6,340 nucleotides of DNA from Deltaproteobacteria bacterium (GTDB taxonomy: Bacteria; UBA10199; SBBF01), in NCBI GenBank assembly GCA_016207765.1, contig JACQOY010000118.1, forward strand, positions 1 through 6,340, read 5' to 3'. The notes under the pieces were generated by a model. The model saw only the letters and a program-made list of their open reading frames with translations, did no database searches and had not been told where the DNA came from. The first letter of the stretch is position 1, and every line of letters begins with the position of its first letter. The position numbers and the translations under genes are program-made. This document shows positions 5,785 through 6,340 of this stretch, piece after piece.

Positions 5785-6340
5785 AACTTTACCCCCATCT
5801 CTTTGGCCACGGTGTTCATGTCCTTATCCCCTCTGCCCGACAGATTGACGACGATGATTTGATTGCGCGACGTTTTCGGCGCGAGTTTTTTCAAATAGGC
5901 CACGGCATGTGCCGATTCAAGCGCCGGAATGATTCCCTCCGTTTTGCACAAAAGAGCAAATCCATCGAGCGCCTCTTTATCCGTCACCGACACGTACTCG
6001 CACCGCCCGGTTTCCTTGAACAGGGCGTGTTCGGGACCGACGCCGGGATAGTCGAGCCCGGCCGAAATCGAGTGGGTCGGTTTGATCTGCCCATTTTTGT
6101 CCTGCAGAAGATAGGTTTTATTGCCGTGCAGAATACCGATGCTCCCGGCAGAAAGCGAAGCGGCGTGCCTGCCCGATTTAATGCCGCTCCCCGCCGCCTC
6201 GACACCGATGAATTTGACCGCCGTATCTTTCACGAAAGGATAAAAAAGCCCCATCGCATTGGAGCCGCCGCCGATGCAGGCAACGAGATAGTCCGGATTT
6301 TTCTGGCCGAAATTTTTGAGCTGTCTTTTCGTCTCTCGGC
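5781..6340 (-). CDS. trpB: Tryptophan synthase beta subunit, C-terminal part (5' end outside window)
   Basis: TrpB is the PLP enzyme that condenses indole from TrpA with L-serine to give L-tryptophan. The frame is open to the window edge, so 185 C-terminal residues are visible. The in-frame ATG at 6254 is internal, since conserved TrpB sequence precedes it ([17 protein letters not shown]). Visible landmarks are the PLP phosphate-binding GGGSNA, the [17 protein letters not shown] segment of the inter-subunit communication region, the [11 protein letters not shown] segment with the glutamate near the PLP ring, and NLSGRGDKD, whose Ser contacts the PLP nitrogen. The catalytic lysine lies outside the window. 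The TGA stop overlaps the GTG of trpA by four bases. Nothing suggests damage. Confidence 0.98.
   Translation of the reverse strand, partial: RETKRQLKNFGQKNPDYLVACIGGGSNAMGLFYPFVKDTAVKFIGVEAAGSGIKSGRHAASLSAGSIGILHGNKTYLLQDKNGQIKPTHSISAGLDYPGVGPEHALFKETGRCEYVSVTDKEALDGFALLCKTEGIIPALESAHAVAYLKKLAPKTSRNQIIVVNLSGRGDKDMNTVAKEMGVKL

Noticed and set aside
5781..6254. trpB beginning at the ATG at 6254
   Set aside because: The same frame continues upstream to the window edge with conserved TrpB residues ([10 protein letters not shown]), so this Met is internal and the gene is cut by the window.

Overview
The window comes from a diderm (Gram-negative) bacterium. The first gene encodes an outer-membrane TonB-dependent receptor, and two later genes form a two-component system with an NtrC-type (sigma-54-dependent) response regulator. 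By eye the base composition is balanced to slightly GC-rich, with AT-rich intergenic stretches. The gene mix would suit a deltaproteobacterium-like or related environmental lineage, but nothing here fixes the taxonomy.

Layout. (1) Positions 1-78 are a leader with an imperfect hairpin. (2) Positions 79-2178, + strand, encode a BtuB/CirA-like TonB-dependent receptor with signal peptide, TonB box, plug and barrel. (3) Positions 2179-2226 are a short GC-rich gap between convergent genes, filled by two small hairpins that look like a dispersed palindromic repeat. (4) Positions 2227-3633, - strand, encode a receiver/AAA+/Fis-type HTH response regulator. (5) Positions 3693-4856, - strand, encode a soluble histidine kinase with an N-terminal receiver domain. 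It has a clear sigma-70-like promoter and a strong ribosome binding site just upstream, which fix its start. (6) Positions 4975-5784, - strand, are trpA. (7) Positions 5781-6340, - strand, are the 3' part of trpB, cut by the window edge. trpB and trpA overlap by four bases.

How the genes work together. TrpB and TrpA form tryptophan synthase, the last step of tryptophan biosynthesis. The kinase and regulator are adjacent, co-directional and very probably partners: the kinase should phosphorylate the regulator, which would then activate sigma-54 promoters elsewhere. The kinase has no membrane or obvious sensory domain. Its input is probably phosphorylation of, or protein binding to, its own receiver. 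No GC-rich terminator is visible between trpA and the kinase, so read-through from the trp genes is possible despite the kinase's own promoter. The TonB receptor converges on the regulator gene and need not be functionally linked to it.

Most of the window is ordinary. The points most worth a second look are the non-canonical receiver of the kinase (the conserved lysine is replaced by valine), the promoter and start-site architecture of the kinase and regulator genes, the palindromic repeat between the convergent genes, and the leader of the TonB receptor. I found no RNA gene, CRISPR array, insertion sequence or clearly undescribed system.
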